Below are positions 10,601 to 22,893 of a stretch of 64,000 nucleotides of DNA, piece after piece; the stretch's first letter is position 1; every line of letters starts with the position of its first letter. Made by a program: the position numbers and the translations under genes. The notes under the pieces are model-generated. The model ran no database searches. It worked only from the letters and a program-made list of their open reading frames with translations, and was not told where the DNA came from. The DNA comes from Lineus longissimus (taxonomy: Eukaryota > Nemertea > Pilidiophora > Heteronemertea > Lineidae). Location of the stretch: contig NC_088309.1 in the NCBI RefSeq assembly GCF_910592395.1, positions 21,270,599 to 21,334,598 of the forward strand, in the 5' to 3' direction.

Positions 10601-13600
10601 GATAAAGGCGTAAACACAAAAACAAATTTGATGGCCCCTTGCAATTGGCGGAGGTCAAACATGAAACACTGACAAATACGCGGCATAACGGTGCCAATCT
10701 ATCGAATTGTGTACAAAGCTCTTATCTTGTTATGAGACTGTGGGGAATTGAAACTTGTATTAGACGAAGTTAATGGAGTAAAGAAGAAGTTGGTCAATCT
10801 ATTCCTGGACATCACAGTTACCAGCTTATTCGAAGATATATCATTCTCTCTTGCGAAAAGGTTCGCCTTTCAAAGGATAGATTCTTTCCTGTGGATTATC
10901 GGTGGGTGTTTGCATGGGCTCGACGTGATTAGAAATAAACAATGTCGTAGTGTAGTAAAAGGTCGATGCATGATTCCACGAACAAGCGCCACATTTGAAT
11001 AGTGCATGTCCTTGTTGATTTCAACGATGAATTCCTAATGTTGTATGTCAATTGGTGTATTAAACAAGAGTTGACAATCGGTAAGATTTAGCGAGATATC
11101 GCACATCCAATCATCTTTTATTGTAAAACTTATTACCTTTTTAGAAATAACGATACATGTCTGTATCAAACATTTATAAAGACATTGGAAATAAGATCAG
11201 AAGCGTTTTGTTGGCTTCAGTATTTGAAATATTGGTCTTAATCTAATATTAGTTTTGGAAGGGGCAAGATTCCGATAACAAAAGCGGTGTTATTGGAAAG
11301 GTGAAGTACAAGGTCACATTGGCTCGCATGTAAGAGAGATGGTCCATTAATATGTGGAGTTAGTAAGCAGATTCTTGTTGAACATAAGAGAGTCGTATCG
11401 TGGCCTTTAAGCAAAAGGCAATAACTAATTGTTGAGATACATTAGAACACTAATCTTTTTTTATTGAAGGCTTCAGTTCATTGGCAACCTTCACTTCTTG
11501 TTCAAGGATGTACATTTGCGCATCTGCCTTTACACACTTCTCAAGTGTTATTTCTAAAACAGTGTAGATCCTTTAATATCGTGCTTAAATGCTTTTGATC
11601 CAAGTTTTCGAAGCAAATTTACCTTATAGATTGTATTATCGAAACAAAATTTGTTTAAAAGTTCATGTGGAAGAAGTTGTGCTTAAGCTGGCTGTCAATA
11701 TGAAAATCATTATTTAGAACACGTGAGCCACACGCTACGAGAAACAGTTACCCATACCCGTAGTTTCTTGACGCGACTACGTCATACATGTACATGTAGT
11801 TTGTCCTGTGTTTTAGAAATGTACCAATTTTATGGCTTAACAGGGCATTAAAAGCTATGCTTCGAGAGTGCCATTTCCCTATGTATACAGGTAGATCATT
11901 CCCAAATTGACGCTCAAATAAAGTTCGCCGATCGTCTCCACTTCGGGCTTTCTGACCCGTAATTTCTATATACATTTTGGAGAAAGGGCACACACTCGAC
12001 GTGCCAAGGGCCGATTATGGCTTGATTCATTTGCTCTCGATCTCTGATTAACGCCCCCTAGACCAATTCCATTCTTACTGGCGCCTCCTAAAGGCGAGCA
12101 ATCTCGACGTGGCGGTGCAATCAAATGCTCCGTCTCCTCTGACCCGCACCATCCATTTCATGCTTTCCGATTCGTCATCAGATCTCGCGCCAGCTGATTA
12201 ACTGAACTTATGACTGGTAACAATAGGAGACAAATTAGCAATTAGCCAAATAAAGATGTTCTATGGGGCCACGCATAATCCTGATCGAAATGTTATTGGA
12301 ACTACCCATCGCCGGGAACTTGATATTAATAGGCTGGAGGACGGGCTACCGTTTGACATGCAGGGTGGACTCCTTTGATAAAATTTTTATGCAACACAAT
12401 CTTTTACATATGCATCTTGTGTTACATGATCTGAACATTATATCATCATTAATAATGAAAAGTAGGACATTCCAAGTTACTATATAACATGAGATAGCCC
12501 AATTACTACATCATAACTTCGCAAGATGTTGCTGAAGAAATCTTCCTATTATCTTGGTGCCATGTAGTGGCGGCTGGGAAATAATGGCCAATGTTTCCAA
12601 CCGAACCCTTCGGGAGGCTTGTCCAGCAGAGAATATAGAGTGAGGAGAGATTTGTGGATGACCGGAGGGCCCGCCACTGTATAGGTTCGAATCAGGGATA
12701 ACTCTCATGGAGCGGAGGATTTGATATGTCCTCGCATCATTACACTTATTGTCTTTCTTGCCTCGGTATATGCAGAGGTATAGAATAAGAGAAGGAATGG
12801 AAAGAAATTCGATTTATTGTGACGAGGGTTTACACATCATTGGTCTCCTTAGATGATGATGCTATTAGGTCAGATACTATATTGCAAATCTATCCATGGA
12901 TAAACACGGCTGCTGCAAAAAATTGAAGCCTTTGCTATACATGTAGGTCGATATGTGTCAGAAAGTATCCAATAAAAAAACGAAGCTATTCTTTGTGGGT
13001 AGAAAGAAGATTGGAAATTATTACAAAAGTATTTACCAACAGCCCAAAGAGTCATGACTGTACATGTACTAGATAAGTGTTCTATAACGTGTTCATGATG
13101 TCCACTCTTTGAAATAATCAACTTATACAATAATTTCAACAGGTTACATATATGAGACAACGCACTGCTCTATTTCATGATAGGATACCTACTGGTCACT
13201 CAAGATGGAAATACACATAATTCAAACTTTTCCATTGGATATCGATACCTGGTAAAAACTGTGTTAGTATTCCAGGGGTTAAAATGACATTATAATTCTC
13301 CTCAGTGAGATGGTATACATATAGCGCTTGGACGCAGATCGGGAGGCAATCGGATCTCGGTCGGTCCATTTCCAGACGACCCTAATCACATCTGTATCTG
13401 ACAGAATACGGAGATAAGATCAATCACCACCAATTTGCTGGATTGTTGATAAGCCAATTGATATACAATATAGCATAGCATCGCAAAGTTTTGAATTATG
13501 ATCGGAGCCTCAACATTGTCGACATTCGAAGAACTGTCGAGATCAAGAGTGCAATGAGCACTGTATGATACATCCGTGCCTATTTCATATCCAAGCGTGT

Positions 13601-16119
13601 CATTAATAGAACTATTCGACTGAGAGGATTAATTCAAAAGAAACCATATTTTTCCATATAGAAATATTCAGGGTATCCCGTTGATAGAGAGGTGCCCGCT
13701 ATTAACTGCCTTGTATAAACCTAAAAAGACAAGTAAACTTCGAGCCGTTTTGTATGTAAGTTTTGAAAGAACGTGAGACGATCATGGCCTATCGTTTAAC
13801 TAGACGGCTGATACGTTTTAGTATTGAAAACACTGAAATCGAAACGCCATATTTATCGTTTAAAAGAAAGGAAGTTTATTCCTGTTGCTGTAGAATGTGA
13901 TGTTATTTGTTATTGATAGAGAAATTTAAAGTTTTCCATTGCGATATCCCCCGAAGCTATGCCTAGCCTCCCACGTCTCGATAGAGCTTTCTTTTTGAAT
14001 CGGGCGAAACTGTTCGAAAATAAAGTGCTAATCGTTTCTGGCTGATGTTCACCATGACACATGCATGTGGCTGGACCAAATGTGGCGATCAAACTCTTTC
14101 AGCAGTTACAAAGCTATGCTGCGACGTAATATATTTCATTAAAAAATTGCAGCCAATGCATGCCACCATTGACAAATTACGTATCCTTGTTACTACTGAA
14201 AATCTAAATAAAACAGCTAATGCGATCTAAAGGAAATACAATGTACTCCAAAACTATCCGACGAACTTGTTAGACAAAGGGAAGAAAATATTTATACTTT
14301 TTTAATTAGTTTAAAACACATTTTTTTATTTGAAATAGTTATTGAATGAATACTGTGTGGATGTACACATGTAGCCCAGTGAATAAATAAAACATTGATT
14401 GAAGATGAATTCTATTTTCATATGAAGTGTATACACAACAAATCCATTTGACAAACAAGGCATTTTAATGTCTTTCTTTTCTTTATCAGTATTTACTGTA
14501 CGATTGAACATTCGGCGGAGGCTTGTCAGTTGTTTGTTGTATAAAGTGTAGCCTTAAGTGCGATCTAAAATACCAAACTTAAGAAATCTACCCTGCAGCA
14601 AGGGCTTGAATGTAAAGCCACGACTAAATAACTTGAAGTGTACCTATCATTATTATCATTCGATGTATGGCAACACTTTTTAAATCTCAAAATTTACGTT
14701 GAAATATTAATATCAGATGGTTTTTTGGCTTCATTCGTTGAATTATGCCAGAAATAAATGGCTGGAAGCCCTATAGGACGCTCAAATACGTGCAAAGGCG
14801 GAGAAATAGCAATTATTAACAGGTTTCTGATACATGTAATTCAGCGGGGTTTTAAAATGCACGCCGGCCTTACGAAAAATAAAAAAATCAGAGAAATGTA
14901 ATATTTCGTAATCTCCCTATACATATCATGTAGGTGGCGAATTTTGAAGACGATGTCAGGACCAGGCGAAATAACATGAAGCCGGTGTAAAATTCTAGGA
15001 ATTTACTTATCTATTCATGGCTACTGCTACTAAAAACCAGGGCGTGAACTTATTGCTCCAGCAACAGCAAACCTTGAGTAAGGAAGCCATGTAACGGAAA
15101 TCAACTCAATCTCGGTTTTCGTCACGCAGTCTCCGAGACCAATCAGAACAACTGATAACAGCTAATCAGGGGCGTGTCTGTATTTGCACACCAGGTTTGT
15201 TCCGGTGCAAGTGGAATGGACTTTAGTAAGAAATTATAGACTTTGCAGCAACACAACCACAGTAGAATATCACAAACGACGTAGGCGGCGGTGATTTCGT
15301 ATGACCCTGGAACAGCAGATGGGCGCGAACCCTTCTAACTCTGACAAGGAACGCACCGCTAGGCAGATTCCAGAGATTGATAGGGACACCCACAGATTTA
15401 TTTGAGCCCGATAGGCATTCCTGTTTGACGATGAAGGCGTGCCCTCTTCGAAACACCTGGCAGGAACTCGAGAGAATTAATGGTTCCATATGATTCACTC
15501 GAGACCGTTGACACACATGATACCTTCAGTAACTTCAGGTTTGCCCCTGTGAAGGTTTCGCAACGTTAGCTAATGATTATGCAGTCGTTACATGTCTGAG
15601 TTTATAGAAAGTGCTGATGCCATACGCAGTAGTATGTTATTTCACGAACATCACTTTCGGCTGTCTCTCGATTCATTAAACTTGCACACGTATGCGACAG
15701 AAGAAAAATGGAGAGAAAAAACTGAATCGTGGGGTCACACTGACGACGTAAGGATTATGGCCGAAAATATCATTACAGTGTCAATTATGTTGTTATCGAT
15801 TCGGACGTCTTTGGACTCTTACATGTAAGAAACGGTACCCTCATTAAGGACCAGACCTGAGCTGCTTTCAGAATGATACCAGCAAAACTGGTAGCTTTTG
15901 GATCATTAGCCATTATCAGTCAGGAATCAGTCTTCTGCGGTCGGTGGGCGTGCAACCCAGTACCCATTTGAGCTTAACTAGGATAGAGTATTAATTGGTC
16001 GACGGGAAACAAGCCATGATCTGAATGGCTCACCATGAACAGTTACAAGACATCCCCTGAATGCAGCATAGGTTTCTAGGGAAAAAATTAGGCGGACGTC
16101 TTGTGGGAGCATCAACAAT

Positions 16120-16160
16120 ATCATTGCAAGATGGCCGCCATCAATTGCAAGATGGCCACC
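16120..16160. repeat. 21-bp tandem pair containing aagatggcc
   Basis: The two adjacent units, atcattgcaagatggccgcc and atcaattgcaagatggccacc, differ by one indel and one substitution. Each carries AAGATGGC, which matches the core of the YY1-type binding site. Regulatory use is inference only. Confidence 0.6.
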
Positions 16161-19100
16161 GCAGCTCCACGACAAATAGCAAGATATTACCAAATCTTGA
16201 ATAAAATATGCATGCGCGTTTTCTAAAACAAATTCCATAGTTTTGTTGATGAATTCTTCAGTGTCCCCAATCTTGAAATTCGAAAATGTATATAATCAAA
16301 ACTTGAACTGGAAACAGTACGTTTCATATTTTGTTACAACAGATTCTTCATCATAGCACTTTCAAAGTTGTTACGGACAGTTTCATTCAGACATCATATA
16401 GACGCGGATTTTTATTAGGGTATTTCTTGTAATACAACCAGAGGAAGATGTTATCGCCAGCTATATACACAGTAGTCACGAAACATCAATTTGCTCGACT
16501 GACCATAAACAAATCAGTCTATATATGCGAGGCTTTCAATGGAAATATATCTATTGGTCGCTATTAATATCGAGAATCGAGAGGCGACCGTACATTGAAA
16601 ACCACTGGTGCCAGGATGGACTTTAAGAGCAAGGATCGGGATTTATAAATTTTCCTCCAATCTTTTGTTTCAAAAGTAGGATCACTTCTTACAACTATAC
16701 TTGATTTTATCACCTGTGACCCTCTCTCTCATACGGCCCCTCAAATATCAAAATAAATATTGCAATCTGAGGTTTCCCAAATTTGTGTATCTAGTGGAAG
16801 TAGTAGTGACCTCATGAGAGGACACATGAAGTCACGTACGCTACGTCGAGTTGCTCGCCTTTCCGCACCACCTTACCCGATCTGTCGATACACTGTTCGA
16901 TTCTTATGTCACGCGTCTCATCTCGAATCATTCATCTCAATAACAACATCTCAACCTGTCATCAAGGACATTAGTGCCTACGTCAGGCAGGCGGAGCACG
17001 GATTTATCACTCAGATACAAGAACATTCGAAATTCGACTTATTCATAGATCGGGTAATCCTGCTTCATTTCTTTCAAGATGGGAATGCCAAATTTGCTTA
17101 TGACTCAGATTTGAAACCAAGATTCAATCTCAGAGATTGATTTGACGAGGAATTGGTTCCTTATTTAACAAAATGAAGGTTTTCGGTATTGCAATCTACG
17201 TGTTATATGTATATATACAATTATAATTTAGTCCATACTTCGAAATTTACTGGTGTCCGTGATTGCGCAAGACGCTCCATTAGATTCTTTTCGCATTTTG
17301 GAGTCAATTTAATGGGGTTTTCTGAGGATTCATGCATTATACAAATGTAACTGCACATATATACGGGATTGTGTATAACAGCACTTCTATATTCCTGTAC
17401 CACCAGTAATCCAAACGGCGTACCCCTTGACATTCTGTATGGTCCAAGACAAGGTAGATGTTAACTTCGACCTGACTTATATGACTGTATATTGCCTACT
17501 TTATTTCAACAACAGATACTTCCTGTTGTGTCGTCGCAATAATTCTTCCAAATTGCTGCTGCATATGACAGACGCCCAGATTGAAAGGTACATCGGGTTG
17601 AATACTCGTGTAACACAATCTTATCAAAAAATAAAAGACAACGCATGTCAATTTGAGGACGGCAATCGATGATATGCTTTCAATGTATACCAGTATTTTT
17701 GGGACAGTCCCCAATCGTACAGAGACACAAGATTGCGGCTGCAGTGCGGAATCCAATTTGACTATATCGGGTTATTCCTGAAAAAACTGCCTGTCTTTAA
17801 AATTCTACATGTACATGCATATCTAGAAGGTATAGATAGACAGAAAATTGCACCCATCAAAGATATCTTGTAATACTTACATGATTTTTTCTTCGACACA
17901 CGACTCATTGGAGTTACTTCAAAGGGAATTTCTGAGACGAATCCCACAACAGCTATAGGTTAGGTAAGTCGAAAGTTTGCAGCGTGACTGTGATATATGT
18001 AGCCTAGCCAAGGGGTTATCATGTTTTAAATTCTTTATTAAAAATGCACATGGGTGTACCGATACCGAGCTAAAAGCGTAGATTTAATGTAACTTTGCAC
18101 AGAATATCAATAAACATTATTTTCATCAATCGGCATATGTTATAGGCAATCGCAAAAACAATCGTGGTTGCACTACGATCAGAATCCCGCTAACTGTGAT
18201 CACCAGTTCCTCTGCAGATCTGTCGATACAATCATACCTGTATGCTGGCAAAGAGCGTGGTGGCAAAGACACTCTTCAATGTAAGACGGCGTAAGAACTA
18301 TCATTAGGTTCTTGCAAGAACACATAAAGACTATTTGTCTTATTTCTTGTAGCCGAAACAAAGCATTATATAGCTGATGAACGCATCGCGGCCATGCCGG
18401 TTGTGGATGACTTTATTTTGGCTTTTTCGTTTTTTCAATTCGAAGCTAAGAACAATGTAGACGGCTTAAAGGTGTTTCTATAGTAATAAGAGCTACGGTG
18501 ATAATTGTGGAACTGATCATGTCCAGTGTGAAAGACGTTAATAGATTTTCGGAAGACTGGGACAATAATTGATATTGCTTACCTTGATGCAATCGGCGCA
18601 GTGTTTTGAGACTCGGACACCATGTTCTTAGGACAATAATTTCTTTCACACCGGCTAGCTTCCTATTCTCGTCACACATAAACACCATCCATCGATTAGT
18701 ACGCCGTAGTTCGACAAATGCGTGGAAGATGTTTCGGTTAGGCGAACATGTCCCACGGTATGTTAGCGGAGCCCTGCTGGTGATATCGTACTGGACACGT
18801 AGAAACAGTCAGATGATTGATCTGTTTGATTGCCACCATACCATTCAGATACCATACAAGTACCCAAGCGTTTAATTGGCTGTGACTGAAAACTTGACGC
18901 TTCATGTCCATGATATCGACGATTGAGGAAGCTTGTAAGTAAAAGTAAAATCTCTCTTGCTCCGTATTAGATTTATCATTATCAATCAGCACGTCAACTG
19001 ACACCAGCCTCTAAACTCATTTGCCCCTTACTTCCAAATGGATGGTTACCGGCGTAGATGATGGATCGCAAAGTCTCTCCTACCACCTCCGTCGAACACA

Positions 19101-22100
19101 TCACTCTTATTTCCATGCAAGACGCTGCTACTTTGATAAGGCGGCAAATCAGAATCGCAAGAGTTGTCCGATTAGTACGGCGAGCGTCGTATCAATGGTC
19201 ACACGGCCCTGACAGCAAAGTCAACTTTGATCATGAGCCATCACAATTGCGCTTACGACATTCGTGTCGAAATTAGGTGGCTATCACATGTGATGGGTTA
19301 AACTGCCTGAAACCCTTAGAGACGAGGTTCGGAAGGCTGGTCTAAATAACAGACCGCCACGCATTCTGACTGATATCATCTTTCGTATGCATCTTTACAC
19401 ACCAAGGATCAAATTTACCATCTCAACTCAGTCCGATGGCGAAGTGACCATCATCATTGTTACAAGTATATCAAGATGCTGTTGCATGGTAAACCGCATC
19501 ATTTCTTTTGACAGACACATCCTGTAGAAGACATGTAGCTCACGGTTCGGGAATCTAAATAACTGATCGTAGCCGGTAATTTGGCCTGTCGTATAGCTAA
19601 CGGAGGGTGGACGAAGCAATTTGCGCCAACATGGATCAAACGTGACCTAAGCGAAGCCATCCTACTTAAATGGGCGCCGATTGGTCAGCGGAAAATTACG
19701 AAGGCACTTCGAATATCACGGTGGCCAATATTTCAAGATTAAGGACCTGTACACGCCCTTTGTTTTCTTATTACTGTTGAACATGTGAATGCCCAGTACA
19801 TGGCAGTAGACCATTCACACATTGTACTGAACGGCTAAGTTTCTTTCACGTTTTCCCATTCGTCATTTATTTATTTCCTTCTTGAATAATTTAGTTTGCA
19901 CGGGGATAGAAAAGACAACTTAATCCTTCAGGCTCTCAGGTGATGCCAATGCATATCTTTTTGGATCTTTCCTGCGGCTGTGACAGCTCACATGCCAATT
20001 TACAATTTCTTTTTTTGTCCTATTGCGGTTTTAGCAACTTCCACGAATCGTGCAAAGTGCCTCATGCATTTGAAGGCTTTCCCTGGAGTGCTGCCCGAAA
20101 TTAGTTGTTGTGATCTGCATTTATCTAAATCCGGATTGACCAGATCCCCAAAAAAGAGCAGGTCATTATATTCTCAGTGCCTCAAACCGGCCACTGCAGA
20201 CTTAAACAACATCTGCACAACGACTAGTTTGGAATTAGAGAGAACGACTTTTGCCCTTTACATCGTTATTTGATCCTCTTCATGTACATGTATTAGTATA
20301 ACTATGCCATCAAGTGGTGCAAATCGGATACATCACATTAAATTAATTTTGCACGCTTGTTTTTCATTCATTTGTCAACTATCGGGTGCGCGTAGATCGT
20401 CTATGAATAACTACCTCTTTTCCAGGGGATATCAGACTAATCAAGATTCACGGACTAGGGTCCTTGAATTTCAATTTGTGATTACAGATTAAGGAACGAA
20501 ATCGCATTCTTCACCGCTGGATTTGCTACTAAACGCGCCAAGCACGCTAAACTTGCAATCAAAAAAATGAAATATTCGCGTAACAGCGCGATAACTAATG
20601 AACAAGTTTGTATTAAAATTTTGTAACTTGTCAGTGCATGCATTATATTTTTTGAAATTTTCCAAGATTTCCTATGGCAGGCCCAGGTCGGGATTTTGTG
20701 TAACTCCCGGTCGCAAAATTCTGTGAATACATCTTCGGCGCGGTCGTTTAGAATGTGAGCCAATCAGACGACCCTTTTGGAAGGGCCACATCTGGTTAAT
20801 CATTCTCCTTGCGTCCGAAATATGCAAACTGCTTCTCCTTGTATAGAGGAAAGAACATGTAAAGAGAATTGCCATCCTACCGTATTCTTAAAACATCACA
20901 CAGGTTTATCAGCGCACGTACATTTCTTGTCACGCTGCTGTGATGAAAGTGGGATAACAATGATACATATCCGTCAAAAAAAATTTTTCGATTTGAAGAA
21001 AGCTGATGTTACTCGTATTTTTGGCACATTTAGAACACGCATCTCAAAGAGCCTGATAACAATCCTAATATTAACCCTGGAAGTAAAAAAGGATGATTTA
21101 TATTTTGGAAGGCGATGGAAAACGGAAACTCATGTATATTCACGTATTCTTCATGCTAGGATGATGAAAGCGGGTGAAAAATGATATAAACCGATAAAGG
21201 AATAGGTGATGTACCTTTTTTTGAGGTACATGTACATGTAAGGGAAGCAAAACTTTTGCTTTAAATTGACACGTACTTGAAGCATTATGAGGTTGTGGAG
21301 CAAATGTACAGTTCTTTACCGGCATTATCTTCACACACTTATGCTGATGAAACAAAAAACTACACTTCGCGCTAATTTGAATTTTGTCCATTTCATTCAA
21401 ACGTAAAAACATGTATCTTTGTGATAAAAAAATCTTAAGAAAACTGATGCATATACATGGGTCATCACACATGTTACAATAATTACAGCTATAAAACTTG
21501 ATTTTGTTTTTGAAGAAGATGAAGGGAAACTGAAATCCTTCGAGAGACATTACAAACTACACTCAGTAAACGACTTGGTCTGTAGCAAAAGATGTTGGAA
21601 GCTGCATAACAATAAAGGTACACCCGTAAAAAAGAAGAAATATAAACGCGAGGTACCATGAGACACGGCCTGCATGCTGTGACTATCCATCCATTAACCT
21701 GGTTTGCCCTTGTTATTGATAGCATTATCCTCAAAATTCTTCCCTTGCGGATATAGATTCCGATTTCACCCTTCATTCATCTTGTTCATTCAATAAATGA
21801 ATGCATACCTTGTAGCAATACTCTTTATCATGGTCTTTGGGAGTAGTATCACGAACTTAGTAAGCATTGCTAATGCCCCGGCAATCGGCTAATATACGGT
21901 GCCAAGGGACAAGATTTGCGAACGTTTGCTTTGTGATGGCAATGCGCGCCAGCTATTGTTTGGATGATTTTCATGCAACCAATAATTTGGGTAGCAACAA
22001 CCTACAGTTCAGAATTATTCATCGTAATTGGGTTATCATATAAAAGGCAGGTATCGAAACAATTACGAACGACAAGGTACAAGAGGGTACCTGGAGATGT

Positions 22101-22360
22101 ATTTTATCAGCAAAAACGGTGTGGGGTGATTTTCCTTTGACGTAAAACAACATCATTTTTACCGGCGACAGTCCGACCACAAGATGAACATATTAGTTGT
22201 CAGACATCCAATAGCCGTTGTAATGACCAGATGATCATCTTTTCAATCGATGGGTGATTCCATTGCCTCCGTATGCAGACATATCAGGCTTACATAAATA
22301 GCTCCTTAGCTCAGCAATCGACGGAGGCATTTACATCTACTATCCGAAAATGATATAAAT

Positions 22361-22645
22361 TGGTCCATGACGTATGTGATCATGTGTTATACAAATAATC
22401 TATGATATGACGTATGTGTCACTATATACGGTCAGTGACTCCGATGTGATCTACATGTTTTATTATGTTCCGTGTTACTACACGATCTATGGTGTCACCC
22501 ATGGCATCCACGTACTTAACGACGTGATCTAAATGATGTGACAGTCATGTGATTTCCTGATCACATTGTCTATGATATGACGTATGTGATGTGTCACCTC
22601 CGTCTTATCATACGTGATGTGAAACCACTTGGTCTATGATGTGAT
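22361..22645. repeat. Degenerate repeat field built on tctatgatatgacgtatgtg
   Basis: The phrase tatgatatgacgtatgtg occurs exactly at 22401-22418 and 22571-22588. Partial versions occur at 22367 (tgacgtatgtgat), 22484 (gatctatggtgtcac) and 22632 (gtctatgatgtgattac). Many gtgatctacatg and gtgtcac fragments lie between them. The unit spacing is irregular, so this is a decayed minisatellite or a nested repeat. No open frame of note is present. Confidence 0.65.
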
Positions 22646-22847
22646 TACAGAGTTGATATGAACATTTTGGTTCAGACAGATTAGAGCTGAGTTCTAGCGT
22701 ATGCGTATGGGTTCCTGTATACCAATTGGTGTTGCCTGTCAAAACCAATCATTCAACTTAGTGAACACTACGATTGCCCCCGACCATCCCTCACGCGTGG
22801 GAAACAGAAGGGTCAATCAAATAGACGAACTTATAGTAATTTTCACG

Positions 22848-22893
22848 GGCGTTTTATTTCGCGAACCACTCTATTCGCGGAAATAAAAAGCGC
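22848..22893. repeat. Small hairpin with ttcgcgaa-type arms
   Basis: The left half gggcgttttatttcgcgaa pairs with the right half ttcgcggaaataaaaagcgc around a short spacer (ccactcta). Further ttcgc-rich sequence continues to about 22990 (ttattttt then cgcagtttcgcg). This could be the remnant of a larger palindromic element whose boundaries I cannot set. Confidence 0.5.

Larger units (their letters stand above)
7565..22360. other. Gene-free stretch, a few isolated open blocks
   Basis: No recognisable gene. Two blocks deserve mention: an open frame at 8199-8368 (+) following a cctttag acceptor-like site, and a block open in several frames at 15223-15450. The longest frames (16760-17140 +, 20777-21184 +, 21140-21550 -) show no domain, signal peptide or convincing codon pattern, and such lengths are expected by chance in this much sequence. 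Paired CTCF-like cores sit near 12.05-12.09 kb. Confidence 0.6.

Noticed and set aside
12640-12710. ggttcgaatcagg resembling a polymerase III B box
   Set aside because: No A box and no tRNA-like fold at the right distance upstream.
16760-17140. 126-codon plus-strand frame
   Set aside because: No ATG start at the given position and no similarity that I recognise; treated as chance.
20777-21184. 135-codon plus-strand frame
   Set aside because: No domain, signal peptide or plausible codon pattern. It ends in an AT-rich stretch and overlaps the frame on the other strand.
21140-21550. 136-codon minus-strand frame
   Set aside because: Phe/His/Cys-rich with no recognisable motif, and it overlaps another chance frame. 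This length is expected in 64 kb of AT-rich sequence.
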